Position numbers and translations under genes: made by a program. A stretch of DNA of 15,467 nucleotides from Phoronis ovalis (lineage: Eukaryota; Phoronida; Phoronidae): contig JAOXYB010027657.1 in NCBI GenBank assembly GCA_028565635.1, positions 1 to 15,467 on the forward strand, in the 5' to 3' direction. Of the stretch, positions 1-8,640 are shown piece by piece (position 1 is the first letter of the stretch; the number at the start of each line of letters is the position of its first letter). Under the pieces are notes generated by a model, which was not told the origin of the DNA, made no database searches, and saw only the letters and a program-made list of their open reading frames with translations.

Positions 1-73
1 TCTGCTATCTGTTATCTGCTAACTTCACGTTTTCATCTGCTATCTGCTATCTGCTATCTGCTAACTTGACGTT
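1..73. repeat. TATCTGC microsatellite
   Basis: CTGCTAT/ATCTGCT heptamers repeat in two blocks, each ending in GCTAACTT followed by CACGTT or GACGTT. It may extend left of the window. Confidence 0.85.
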
Positions 74-1440
74 GCTAACAATTGTGCGTATTTGTAGTTA
101 CCGTATGATTAATAATCTGTAATAAATGTTCATTAATAAAAATGATCATAATATGCTGTTTGCTAATTGCTTGATGTAGTTTTAATTATTATTCTGGTAA
201 ACTATTGTTTATGACAGTTGCTATGCCGTAACTCATTTGCATATATAGCTATTTATCATTTTTAATTAATGTCTGCTTGTCAGTAGATATTCCAAGGACA
301 TTAAACTACCTATGCATACCAGATACAGTGTAATCATGTCATTTTTTTCGATTCGCATACATTTGACACAACTGCCATCATTATATTATTACACTTGCAC
401 GTCAAACTTTATATTGAACTCACCTGGAACCGTGAATGGTTGCACAAAGACTTTTCCATTTACCAGACCTTTAGCGAACATGCTCTGGTGAACTTTTTTA
501 AAAACAATAGTGGCTCATTATCTTTGATTCCTGTACTTGAAAGGTGTTAAACCCGCGTTAAAATATCGACCTGCACAAAACGACATTTTTATTAAAATCT
601 GTAATAAAATACAACTGAGCAGGTTACCTACCTGTAAAACCGCGCGCAAGTTCATCTTAAGTTGAGGCTTTGTGCAACCTACACACAGTGTTAGAATAGT
701 TCAATGGGAGTTCAGCTGATGTAACGAAAACAAATACATGTTTGCCGCCTTTTTAAACTGTAAATGAGCCTGCATGAACGCAACTTTGGTTATCGTTAGA
801 AAATTAACAGAGTATGATAATATAACTTTAAAAGTGTCAAACAGAAACGTCATAAGTTTAAGTTATAACACCAATTTATTTAGTAATAATGAAGCAGAAT
901 TCCCAAAAGCGTTGGTTTCAAATTGACGATGTCGCTCCATCTACATATAACTTCAGAAATTAAATTTGGATGGTAACCACTAGACAAAATCACACGCATA
1001 TTTCATATGAGTAACCAGTAACCAACTTTATCTTTATTACACAGCGATCTGGACATAGCACAAACAGAAGCTGGCGGCAGTACCAGAAGCAAGCAGACAC
1101 TGCAATCCAATTTTTACTCAACTTTGTATATGAATATTATTAGGTAAAAACTCAATTTGTTTCAAAAACTTCAAAAAAAAACTTTCGTTTCAAAACAACT
1201 ATATCAAATTAAGGCTGAGTTAGTGATCCCTCTGGTTCTAAAACTTTTGTGAGATTAATTTATGAAAAAACTATTGAAGAAAATTGTTTACACAGTTTTA
1301 CTGGCCCGTTCTCACTTTAGTGAAGGTGTTTTAAACGAAATCTTGTTTTTACCTTTAAATTATTTGAAAAAATAAATTCTTAGTCCATTGTGGGTAGATA
1401 ATAACGATTAGCGAGCTACTTTGAAACACGTGATTAATTA
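74..1440. other. Upstream region, no firm gene
   Basis: AT-rich DNA. I see no open frame with family similarity. A 12-bp perfect inverted repeat GGTTGCACAAAG (438-449 and 668-679) marks a possible small element. Two minus-strand stretches with good donor sites (see findings) are only a weak hint of a divergent gene. Confidence 0.5.
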
Positions 1441-1447
1441 GCCGCTG

Positions 1448-1455
1448 ATAAAAAG
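1448..1455 (+). promoter_or_regulatory. TATA-like box of lipase gene 1
   Basis: ATAAAAAG lies 112 bp upstream of the start codon. An E-box CACGTG (1427-1432) and an ATTAATTA homeobox-type core stand just upstream. Gene 2 has a TATA box at almost the same distance from its start. The assignment rests on sequence and spacing only. Confidence 0.45.
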
Positions 1456-1510
1456 GGAAGTCGGAACTAACATACTATCATTACTATACACGACGGCATA
1501 TTTACTACAA

Positions 1511-1543
1511 ATGTGTGTGTGTGTGGCGTGCATGTTTCTCTAA
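1511..1543 (+). promoter_or_regulatory. Short upstream ORF in the predicted 5' leader of gene 1
   Basis: An ATG inside the (GT)n run opens a ten-codon frame that ends in TAA, 16 bp before the main start. It lies downstream of the TATA-like box, so it is probably transcribed. It may dampen translation, or be chance. Confidence 0.3.
1512..1525 (+). repeat. (GT)n microsatellite in the gene 1 leader
   Basis: Seven GT/TG dinucleotides in a row, 35 bp before the start codon. Confidence 0.8.
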
Positions 1544-1559
1544 CCGGCAATAAATTAAA

Positions 1560-1605
1560 ATGTTTGCTTTCGTTTATTTTGTATTTTTACTAGCGTCAGC
1601 ATTTG
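1560..1605 (+). CDS. Lipase gene 1 exon 1: signal peptide
   Basis: Codes for Met1 to Phe15 plus one base of codon 16, then the donor G|GTGAGT. The segment is strongly hydrophobic ([15 protein letters not shown]), with small residues before the expected cleavage after Ala16. This ATG was chosen because it gives the signal peptide and the right phase (1) for exon 2. Gene 2 has a first exon of identical length and phase. Confidence 0.85.
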
Positions 1606-4600
1606 GTGAGTAGTAATTTAATCTCGTTACGGTTTACAAACGTAATTCTAGGACTAGAGATAACAAAAATATTAATTTTTAATATCTTTGAAAAAAATAA
1701 AATAACACTTTTTCATGAAGCATGAATAGATACATACATTACAAATAAGTTTATTCTTTTCAGTAGATTCGTTTATATCTATATTAGTATTCATAACGAT
1801 ACATTTTATTTACAATTTTTGGTGCCATTTCACTACATACGAATATAGTACTGGCATATTACTACATGTTTTTTCCCTTTTTTGGGAACAGATATGACAT
1901 TCCAAGTAATACCACGAAATGAATATTTAATCAAGAAATACACCTTTTTTCAAATTTCACCAGGCCAAGAGAGTTTTCTTGCTGACTGTTAATGAACTAA
2001 AAAAGGTCAGCTTGTATTGCATAGGAGACAGATATACATTGTACCTTTTTGCCAAATTGCACAACAAAATAATTTACTCAAACATAAAATATATGAAAAC
2101 AATGTTGATTTACTATAAAAAAACCTAACCTATTCTGTTTATTGGGTTCTTCCAAAAATACGCCAGTTCATATTACAAAACAGCGGCACTTCTGTAGGAA
2201 TAGAAATATCGTTTAATTAATTTTTTTTTCTCTTTTAATTCAGCTGGAACTGTAAAAGGCAACTACCATGAAAACGATGTTGCGAAGAAGATTATGAAAC
2301 GAGAAACAAAATGTTATGATAAACTTGGCTGTTTTTCAAACAATCCTCCGTATGACAACATACTTCCTTTTACTAGTCTGCCGGAATCACCCTCTAGCAT
2401 TAGTGAGTGGTAACAATTGATATGTCTACTGTAAGCACTAAAACGTATATTGTCAGGATACAATGTCAATAAAGAGCATTTTGGGTTGCGCTTGCGCGAA
2501 TGTACCGAGAGAAATTAATAACCCACATAAAAAAATTAGGTCACGAAATCAAATATTTAGCTTGTCAGAATTTTAATATTTATTATATCGTGCACTGATT
2601 TATAATTGTGATGGTGCCTTTTTAACGTTTGTAAAAACTTTTTTATGGTTAACATTGTGTAAAATCAAGTAAACCTTACATGACTTTCCAGATTATACGG
2701 GTGGGAAATTGCTTTATATATTTGTGTCGATAATTTACTGCAGGGACCTCAACTTTAAATCATCTAGCTAGACCTTAACATTTTCATCCAAAAACAATAT
2801 TTTACGTAATACTAACAAAAATGTATTACATTTGATATTATGCCATACCTTTATAAAGGAAATACTGTTTTGGGAAAGTTATTGCAGAGTACAATGGAAA
2901 ATAGTTCTGCTAGGTGATGCTATATCTGTTAAGGTTGGCATTGTCCTTCAGGTGGTATTTCAACATCGATACAAATTACAAAATATTAATTTTTCTTTTA
3001 GGTACATCATTTTTGCTATACACTCGCAAAAATCCAATAGCTGAGCACCTTCTTGTTCTTGGTAAATCATGTAGCGTCAGGTCTTCAAATTTTAAGCCAT
3101 TTGATAATACTATTTTCATTATACATGGCTGGAGACAAACCGGTGGAGGACGAGCCTCTTGGATTAAAGATTTAATAAGAGCTTTACTAAAGAAAGTAAG
3201 CAAATTCTTAAGCTATGATTTGGCTGAAATTATGTTTAATACTTATAGATCTTGTAATGGGACTCGCATATTGGTTACTGTCATCAGCAGCAATAATTCG
3301 GCGTTTATTAAAGGGAGTTTTATGAAAAAAAAATCTGAGTTTGCCTATGCAAATACGTGATACCTGTTTTCTCAGTGAAAAAAATGTCTCTTAAACCTAT
3401 AAAAGATATTGATTTTTAGGAATCTCTTAATGTGATATCGGTGAACTGGCTGAATGGTGCCGACAGTTTGAAATATTGGCAGTCAGCGGCCAATACTCGA
3501 GTAGTGGGAGCTCAGGTTGCTCAGTTGATCGAATTTCTAAATAAGGAAACCAGCACCGCCAACAGTCAGTACCACATAATAGGCCACAGCCTTGGAGCTC
3601 ATGCCGCTGGATATGCCGGAGAACGATTACCAGGACTAAGAAGGATATCTGGTGAGTAGTAAATCTAAACAACTCTGCTAGATAAACCTAAAAACAAGTT
3701 AGGGTAGTTTCTTTACGTAACTAGCACCCTCTTGGTACTGAACGCCCAGGAGGGACACTCAGATATAAGTGGGTACGCGTACTCGTTTCCCAAATCACAA
3801 GGTAGGGCGCCTTTTTTAATTTGAGGACTCAGCGCCATTCCAGAGAACGTTAATTAAATGAACTTGGGAGGATATCTGGTTAGCTATTGAATAAGGAAAC
3901 TTAATTGACATATCCTTGAGCATCATTTCGGAGAATAAATTAATATTATAGCAAATTTCCCTTTGAGTTTCGTAACATGGTACAAGTACGTGTTCTAACC
4001 AATTATTATTTGTGTTATTATTAAAGAACGTATGTTTATATCATGAAAAAAAACATCGGTAAATGGAATATTACTGTAATTACTATTTATTTTATAATAG
4101 GTCTCGACCCAGCATCATATGGGTTTGAGAATAAAGATGCATTAGTTCGACTAGATCCAACTGATGCTAGTTTTGTTGACGTTATACATACAGATGCAGA
4201 ATCGGATGGATTTGGTAAGGAACCGTCTTGCCAGTCGTCATGAATGTACTTAACATGTGCTTGACACAATAGTTAACATATAGTTTAAACAACACTGTGA
4301 ACATGGTAAGGTTTCTGTTACATGACACCTGATGTTGCTTCTGCAAGTTAACAATCACTAAAATTTAATATTGTGCGAACATAAAACTTATGCTATAGTT
4401 TTAAGCTGCAGTGGCCCGGCGATACGGAAATGACGATGATAACATTAAAGTACTTTATTACAGGAGTAGGAGCAAAGCAAGCTATCGGTCACGTAGATTT
4501 TTACCCAAATGGTGGTCAAAGCCGGCAACCAGGTTGTGGGTTCCTAGAGTATAAGTGTGACCACATACGCGTGCTTGCCTTATACACGGAATCTGTCAAT

Positions 4601-7600
4601 TCAGAATGCCCTTTTACGGCTTACCCTTGCGCTGGTAAAAGTGAATGGCAATCATTAAAGTATGAAAGTAATTGTGGGACAGGCGGCTGTAGTAACATGG
4701 GATATAATGTAGACCCTAAGACAACTCCTGGGAAATATTATCTGTACACAACGTCTTCTTCGCCTTTTTGTGGTAAGTTACCTAGATCGGATAGATTGTT
4801 ATCCTGAAATAATCCTGAATCTCAATTTCACCACAATTGTTGTTTTTATCCTGTTTAATATGCTGCAACTATTATATATAAGTCCTCCGTCAATTAGTTT
4901 CTTGCATTTCAATAGCAATCCGAGGATTGATGCAGTAACTTCGACACCAACAAAAGCATGCAGTTTTTTGCCTCTGCGGTCTCTGAGGCAATTTTTCTCT
5001 GACAACGGATTTTAAGATCTCAAACTATTACACAGTTCATTGCCACTTTTACGTAAGAAGAGATTAATTGTGTTTGTGACGGAATAGACTATATATATTT
5101 GCATGCATTTGGTGAAGCCACCATCGGGATTTCCACGTGAACCCAAAGCGTCTCAGCATGCTGGATTTGTCAGAATGGAATCATACAAACTGTGTCATTG
5201 TTCATTCACAAAATGCATATGCTTGAAACGCCTGGGTTTACATAGCGATCCCGCATGTGGCTCCACCAAGTGCATACAAATAATCTACTTGAGAATGGCT
5301 TTTTATCAGCACTGTTAATCCTTTGATTGATTGATTTTGTTCTGGTACATGAAACACAACAAATACATACAATAAATAAATTACAATAAATAAAAATGGT
5401 GTTTCATCCCCAAGGATAACACATAAAGTTAAAAAAACTTATTTCCAATGTGGTCCCTGAACATGAAACAAGATGGTACGGGTAAATTACAAGACACATA
5501 CAGTGAAAAAGAAAAATACAATGAGATGACCTGATTACAGTACAAATAATGATTGCTCAAATTAAAAATACAAAAACACCCACAGAGATAACAAATAATG
5601 CACTAAACTAGATACCAGAAAATTGATAGAAAACAAAGGGATTTGATCAGAAAGGATTTTTTTGTTTTGGATTTAAATATTGAAAGGGTAGCAGAATTTT
5701 TTTTATGTCATTTGGCAAACTGTTCCAGTGCTTTGATCCAGTATAGATGAAAGACTTCTATCCCGAACATTTAAACCTTTGGATGTTAACATTCATGCTG
5801 CTAGATCTTGTTGAGTGGCTATGCCGATCACAGACACGACTGAAGCTAGTCACTTCTAAGGTACGAATGAGCCGAACCATCCAATATATTGAAAACACGA
5901 TTTAATTTTATTTGACTGACCCTTCCCTCGACTGTTAGCCAATCCACCTCTGCAAATTCATTATATCCAATATGAGATCTTGGAGATAAAGTCTGCTGAA
6001 TTTCATCTACATTATAACCAGATACCAGTAAAGCTGAGTCATCTGCATAGAGTGAGTTTCCATTTTACTACTGCCTGCATATCGTTAACATAAATCAAGA
6101 AAAGCAATGGTCCTAGGATGGAGCCTTGGGGGGCTCCACAATCAATAGCCAAAGGGACAGAAATATGACCATGTACATCAACCACCTGTTTTCTTTGTGA
6201 TAAGCAGGATTCAAACCATTTTATAGCTATTTCATTTAGACCTAACGCCTTTAACTCTGGTTTCAGGTTACCTATATCGGTTCAACATATTGCTGAGTGA
6301 CGATCAGGGTTTCCTTTTATACGGAAACGTATTTGCCACCTTGCACGGTACAAAGGGAGATTCAACAACTTTGAAAAGGTACATATAATTATTATAATAC
6401 TTAGTAAAAATAGACTATAATTGGCAAACATGTAATTTTTTATCCTCCAAATTAATTTTGATAAAACTGATTTTCTCATACATTGCACATTTCAAGTCCA
6501 ATTCTGATCGATAAATGCGGTTTATTGTGGCAGGGATGCCAGTATTAAGGAGAAATCTGTACCTAGTTCGTTTTAAAGCTGTTAGATTAATTCTTCAAAT
6601 ATTGGGCATACTTAGCAAATCGGTTGCGCAGATCCCGGTCTGAATAAATCCATCTCCCGGGATCCAGGACAGAATGTGTGTGATTGCCCTATTTTACTAG
6701 CTACCCTCTTAGTCCATACCTATTATTGTAAGCTACAATTTGATTGGTGTCAAGACTTTCGTGACACTTTATATAGAAATAAAGGGATTATCGTTATTCT
6801 GCTTTTCGAGATAATAAACAAAAATGTACTATGGTTAAGCTGAGATGTTAGTTGAGAAGGTATGGAACATATTACCGGATGGATTTATTCAGACTGCGCA
6901 CATCCCTACCTGCACCCGTGTTGAATGTTTGGATATTGTACCTTTATTAAAATTAATAAAAAAATACTGTTGATACTTTGTCGTTTTTCTTAATCAGTGA
7001 TTCCAAACATTTCCACGCAAACGATAAACTTGGTATCAGGGGGATCTTGTCTAGGGATATTGGAGTTGTTACACAAGTCACTGTCACATTTGACAAAGCC
7101 TTCTACTCATGGTCTAGCAAGCTGAACGTAGCAGGAATCGAAGTAGTAGATAAATGGGGAAATAGGTATGTGTGCGCCCTATACTCCTTATTAAACGTTA
7201 TTAATACTATGGTAATAATTGATACTATAAATACAGCTGGTGGTGGCGATTAATAGTTCATATTAGACTATTGTTTTAAGAAACTTGAGTGTTTTTGTAT
7301 AATTAATAAGCACTGACAGTGGTGGTGGTGCCCAAGATTAATTCGTGAAGGGTGCATGACAGCAGTGTCTACGGAACTGAGGCTTTTTCATGGGAAAATG
7401 GGTATTCTTTTAAAATTATCCAGACGCATTATTTTACATGAATCGATTATAACGAGACGCAGCTTTATATTGATGAGTAGTCTTCGAATGTAGCCTACGT
7501 GTACGTGCATATCCATTATACAACAGTGTACTGTTTTAAAAGCTTGCTGACTTTTTAATTTTTTTTAATTTTTTTAAAAATAAATATATTAGCAAAGAAA

Positions 7601-7743
7601 GCTTGCTGACTTAGATAAAACGTCACATGATTCTAAAACATTATTTTTTCAGGAGAGGAAGGTGCTTAGGAAATATCATCTTAAGAGATGAAGACGCACA
7701 ATCATTCGTTATTTCTGAGTCTGTGTCATTAGATTCTTGCTAA
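1560..7743 (+). CDS. Secreted pancreatic-lipase-family enzyme with short lid, complete, nine exons (lipase gene 1)
   Basis: Splicing nine exons (1560-1605, 2244-2402, 3002-3195, 3420-3651, 4101-4214, 4464-4772, 6267-6378, 6998-7165, 7653-7743) gives an unbroken 474-residue frame; all introns are GT-AG. Residues 1-16 form a hydrophobic signal peptide ending ASAFA. The catalytic domain shows CYDKLGCF (39-46), FLLYT (72-76), the oxyanion-side HGW (110-112), GHSLG with nucleophile Ser190, GLDPA with Asp213, the Ca-binding RLDPTD (Arg227, Asp229, Asp232) and DH with His282. A PLAT domain covers about 353-474 and ends in Cys, as in pancreatic lipases. Length is close to the family norm (about 465). 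The lid loop between Cys273 and Cys280 has only six residues, and the beta9 loop (after HTD, 240-242) is also short, which points to phospholipase A1 or galactolipase activity; this is inference. A paralogue starts 4.5 kb downstream on the same strand. Substrate and tissue cannot be read from the sequence. Confidence 0.93.
1829..1885 (+). repeat. Partial copy of the CATACGAATATAGTAC repeat, intron 1 of gene 1
   Basis: CACTACATACGAATATAGTA followed by CTGGCATATTA and a T-rich run matches the left end of the copies at 11580-11772 and 14069-14463. Only about 55 bp of the family is recognisable. Confidence 0.5.
2244..2402 (+). CDS. Lipase gene 1 exon 2: mature N-terminus
   Basis: A pyrimidine-rich tract and CAG precede the exon; GTGAGT follows. 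It encodes residues 16-69, including the family signature CYDKLGCF (Cys39 and Cys45 match the first disulfide of pancreatic lipase) and LPESPSSI. A basic KKIMKR stretch (30-35) just before the Cys may be a propeptide site. It is clearly similar to gene 2 exon 2 at 13794-13949. Confidence 0.92.
2766..2806 (+). repeat. Fragment related to the foldback arm, intron 2 of gene 1
   Basis: CTAGCTAGACCTT followed by ACATTTTCATCCAAAAACAA resembles the left arm at 12632-12692 (AGCTAGACCCT, then ACATTTTTTCACCCAAAATA), with about 20 bp missing between the two blocks. It looks like an old copy of the same family. Confidence 0.35.
3002..3195 (+). CDS. Lipase gene 1 exon 3: first beta strands and oxyanion region
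   Basis: Starts after TTTTAG and ends at AAA|GTAAGC. It encodes [11 protein letters not shown] (70-80) and IFIIHGW (106-112). Codon 69 across the junction reads Ser, where gene 2 has Gly. The exon is 18 nt longer than gene 2 exon 3; the extra residues lie around [10 protein letters not shown] and include Cys92, which has no obvious partner. Confidence 0.92.
3420..3651 (+). CDS. Lipase gene 1 exon 4: nucleophile elbow
   Basis: Phase-0 acceptor TTTTTAG, donor G|GTGAGT. It encodes residues 134-211, with [24 protein letters not shown] and [13 protein letters not shown]. Ser190 is the catalytic nucleophile. The pancreatic-lipase Cys pair in the preceding helix region (Cys90-Cys101 in the human enzyme) is absent. 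Confidence 0.95.
3763..3797 (+). repeat. Dispersed short repeat, copy in intron 4 of gene 1
   Basis: ATAAGTGGGTACGCGTACTC and the following GTTTCCCAAATCA match 13457-13492 (TTAAGTGGGTACGCGTCCTA, then GTTACCAAAATC). A possible inverted relative lies at 13671-13713. A noncoding dispersed repeat, class unknown. Confidence 0.5.
4101..4214 (+). CDS. Lipase gene 1 exon 5: catalytic Asp and calcium site
   Basis: Acceptor ATAATAG, donor G|GTAAGG. It encodes GLDPA (Asp213, catalytic acid), VRLDPTD (Arg227, Asp229 and Asp232, matching the calcium ligands of pancreatic lipase) and FVDVIHTD. After HTD the loop to GFG is about four residues shorter than in pancreatic lipase. Confidence 0.95.
4464..4772 (+). 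CDS. Lipase gene 1 exon 6: lid, catalytic His, hinge
   Basis: Acceptor TTACAG, donor G|GTAAGT. It encodes [10 protein letters not shown] (257-266), the lid cysteines Cys273 and Cys280 with only GFLEYK between them, DH (His282, catalytic), a Cys-rich region with [10 protein letters not shown] (319-328), and the hinge into the PLAT domain (YYLYT, 340-344). Cys319-Cys324 keeps the spacing of the human Cys299-Cys304 disulfide; Cys297 and Cys304 may form a replacement pair. Confidence 0.94.
4773..5317 (+). other. 5' part of intron 6, nothing recognised
   Basis: The open frames at 4770-5015 and 5103-5318 have no recognisable motifs, and their codons do not resemble the neighbouring exons. It is treated as intron. 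Confidence 0.6.
5318..6266 (-). mobile_element. 5'-truncated LINE copy in intron 6 of gene 1
   Basis: The element comprises the RT remnant plus a 3' untranslated part (about 5340-5635 on the minus strand) with T-rich runs, ending in a short ATCA/TTGA microsatellite (plus strand TTGATTGATTGA at 5325-5336). Non-LTR elements of the CR1/L2 group often end in such short tandem repeats instead of poly(A). The 5' end is at or just before the gene 1 exon 7 acceptor. No target-site duplication could be recognised. Confidence 0.75.
5636..6266 (-). pseudogene. LINE (CR1/L2-like) reverse transcriptase remnant
   Basis: Read on the minus strand, translated pieces give [20 protein letters not shown], then SQRKQVVDV, the motif-B segment [17 protein letters not shown] followed by VNDM, and the catalytic YADD with SALLVSG. 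After an apparent internal deletion and some frame shifts come a C-terminal block with [36 protein letters not shown] and [10 protein letters not shown], the typical end of CR1/L2-type LINE ORF2 proteins. The copy is 5'-truncated (no endonuclease, no N-terminal RT motifs) and broken by stops, so it cannot be active. It lies antisense in intron 6 of gene 1 and its truncated end abuts exon 7. Confidence 0.85.
6267..6378 (+). CDS. Lipase gene 1 exon 7: start of PLAT domain
   Basis: Acceptor GGTTTCAG, donor AG|GTACAT. The frame (phase 1 in, phase 2 out) gives YLYRFNILL, then [15 protein letters not shown], matching the first PLAT strands of pancreatic lipases. The upstream intron sequence is an antisense LINE fragment that continues up to this acceptor. 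The exon is too short to stand out as an open frame; it is placed by phase and homology. Confidence 0.85.
6625..6900. mobile_element. MITE-like element in intron 7 of gene 1
   Basis: Ends are inverted: TGCGCAG plus TCTGAATAAATCCATC at 6625-6654, and GATGGATTTATTCAGA plus CTGCGCA at 6878-6900. The left arm has a seven-base insertion relative to the right. The 276-bp body has no coding potential. It contains a small internal hairpin (GTGTCA..TGACAC near 6749-6769). The size and inverted ends fit a non-autonomous DNA transposon. Confidence 0.6.
6998..7165 (+). CDS. Lipase gene 1 exon 8: middle of PLAT domain
   Basis: Acceptor TTAATCAG, donor AG|GTATGT. It encodes residues 389-445 with [26 protein letters not shown] and [15 protein letters not shown], typical PLAT strands with a basic-aromatic core. 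Both flanking phases fit exons 7 and 9. Confidence 0.92.
7541..7610 (+). repeat. Short direct repeat in intron 8 of gene 1
   Basis: AAGCTTGCTGACTT occurs at 7540-7553 and again at 7598-7611, around a T- and A-rich spacer. It may be the target duplication of a small A/T-rich insertion, or slippage. Confidence 0.45.
7653..7743 (+). CDS. Lipase gene 1 exon 9: C-terminus and stop
   Basis: Acceptor TTTTTTCAG. It encodes [12 protein letters not shown] to the terminal LDSC and a TAA stop at 7741-7743. Pancreatic lipases also end in Cys after a strand with an upstream Cys, so a Cys449-Cys474 disulfide is likely. A poly(A) signal follows 24 bp after the stop. Confidence 0.9.
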
Positions 7744-7767
7744 TACATGTTCAAGGGATCGAGTTAA

Positions 7768-7773
7768 AATAAA
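7768..7773 (+). terminator. Poly(A) signal of lipase gene 1
   Basis: A canonical AATAAA 24 bp after the stop codon, followed by A- and T-rich sequence. It is the first such hexamer after exon 9. Confidence 0.7.
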
Positions 7774-7942
7774 TATTAAAAAACTTTATCAGCTTGAAGT
7801 GTGTCATTTCCTGTATACATAGCTTTAAAGCAGATATAGACGTAAATTAATGTTGATTTGCAAGAGAATATTACATATATTTCCAAATTAAGCAGTCACA
7901 TTAGACAATGTATATGCTATGGAATATTTGAATTTCACATCT

Positions 7943-8007
7943 GGCATTAGATAGCCAATTGCAGCCACTGTTACAGGCATTAGAAGGCAATTGCAGCCAT
8001 TGTTACA
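7943..8007 (+). repeat. Tandem duplication of about 32 bp downstream of gene 1
   Basis: GGCATTAGATAGCCAATTGC (7943 on) recurs as GGCATTAGAAGGCAATTGC (7977 on); both continue into AGCCA(C/T)TGTTACA. The spacing is 34 bp. It is noncoding. Confidence 0.75.
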
Positions 8008-8460
8008 AGATTCGGCGAGCGTAGTAACTGTCCTTTTTTCCTATTTTTGGCCCCAGAGCAACAATCTCTATTTGGAAGTGGGTATAAATTCGTACAAAGC
8101 GAGAGAAATCATAATTGGAAAATGTCATTTTTTATCAAAAATTGAGGAGATTATATCTAAGCATGGCAAGTTTCCTGTTAATTTCTCACTAATTCCACCT
8201 CGTGGCCTGTTGTTAAATTTCACACAAAAGTTAATTGGTTAATACTGCACGAAAAATCGAGAGTAGGCATTAGACATGATTATCTTTATTTGTAACTGAA
8301 CAGAATTTCCGCGAAGAGTTAGTCTATTTACTAGAAGACTATTGCAGTGGATGGGAAAATCAATTGTATCCTTATGCCACGTCAACTTCATGTTTTCAGT
8401 GTTCTTTTTTGTAATAATTACGCCCTCAACAGAGCACATTTATGTATGTACTAATCAGGC
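8008..8460. other. Intergenic, no gene recognised
   Basis: The open frames here (plus 7991-8242, minus 8239-8439) carry no known motif and one begins inside a noncoding duplication. I regard them as chance. Confidence 0.5.
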
Positions 8461-8462
8461 CT

Positions 8463-8640
8463 CAGGCCCGTCAGATACTTTTTCAAAATGACAGTGTGTT
8501 TAATATTTAATTGTAGTCAGGACCGTCAGATACTTTCAAAAGGGGGGTGCGTTTGCAGTAAATTCAGTCCAGCAGGGGTGTCCCCTTCCGTAATCAGCAT
8601 GGGGTCCAGTGCGTGTTATATCCTCCATTTTGAGCATAAA
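8463..8640. mobile_element. GGCCCGTCAG repeat family, left copies
   Basis: CAGGCCCGTCAGATACTTTT (8463 on) and CAGGACCGTCAGATACTTTC (8518 on) form a diverged direct duplication. The second continues into AAAAGGGGGGTGCGTTTG. The inverse CTGACGGGCCTG is found at 10904-10915 beside another GGGTGCGTT block, so these are ends of one repeat family. Confidence 0.55.

Noticed and set aside
2832-3044. Open frame of 70 codons on the plus strand
   Set aside because: It runs across the intron 2/exon 3 border in a frame that does not match the lipase reading; no motif.
2976-3203. Minus-strand open frame over exon 3
   Set aside because: Shadow of the lipase exon on the other strand.
3427-3672. Minus-strand open frame over exon 4
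   Set aside because: Shadow of the GHSLG exon; composition follows the real frame.
4087-4269. Minus-strand open frame over exon 5
   Set aside because: Shadow of the exon with the catalytic Asp.
5103-5318. 71-codon Cys-rich open frame in intron 6
   Set aside because: No recognisable domain, no splice context and it directly abuts the LINE tail; more likely chance or repeat DNA.
5636-6266. Retroviral or LTR-element origin of the reverse transcriptase
   Set aside because: The [13 protein letters not shown] motif, YADD and the WNSLP..I C-terminus fit non-LTR elements; no protease, integrase or LTR seen.
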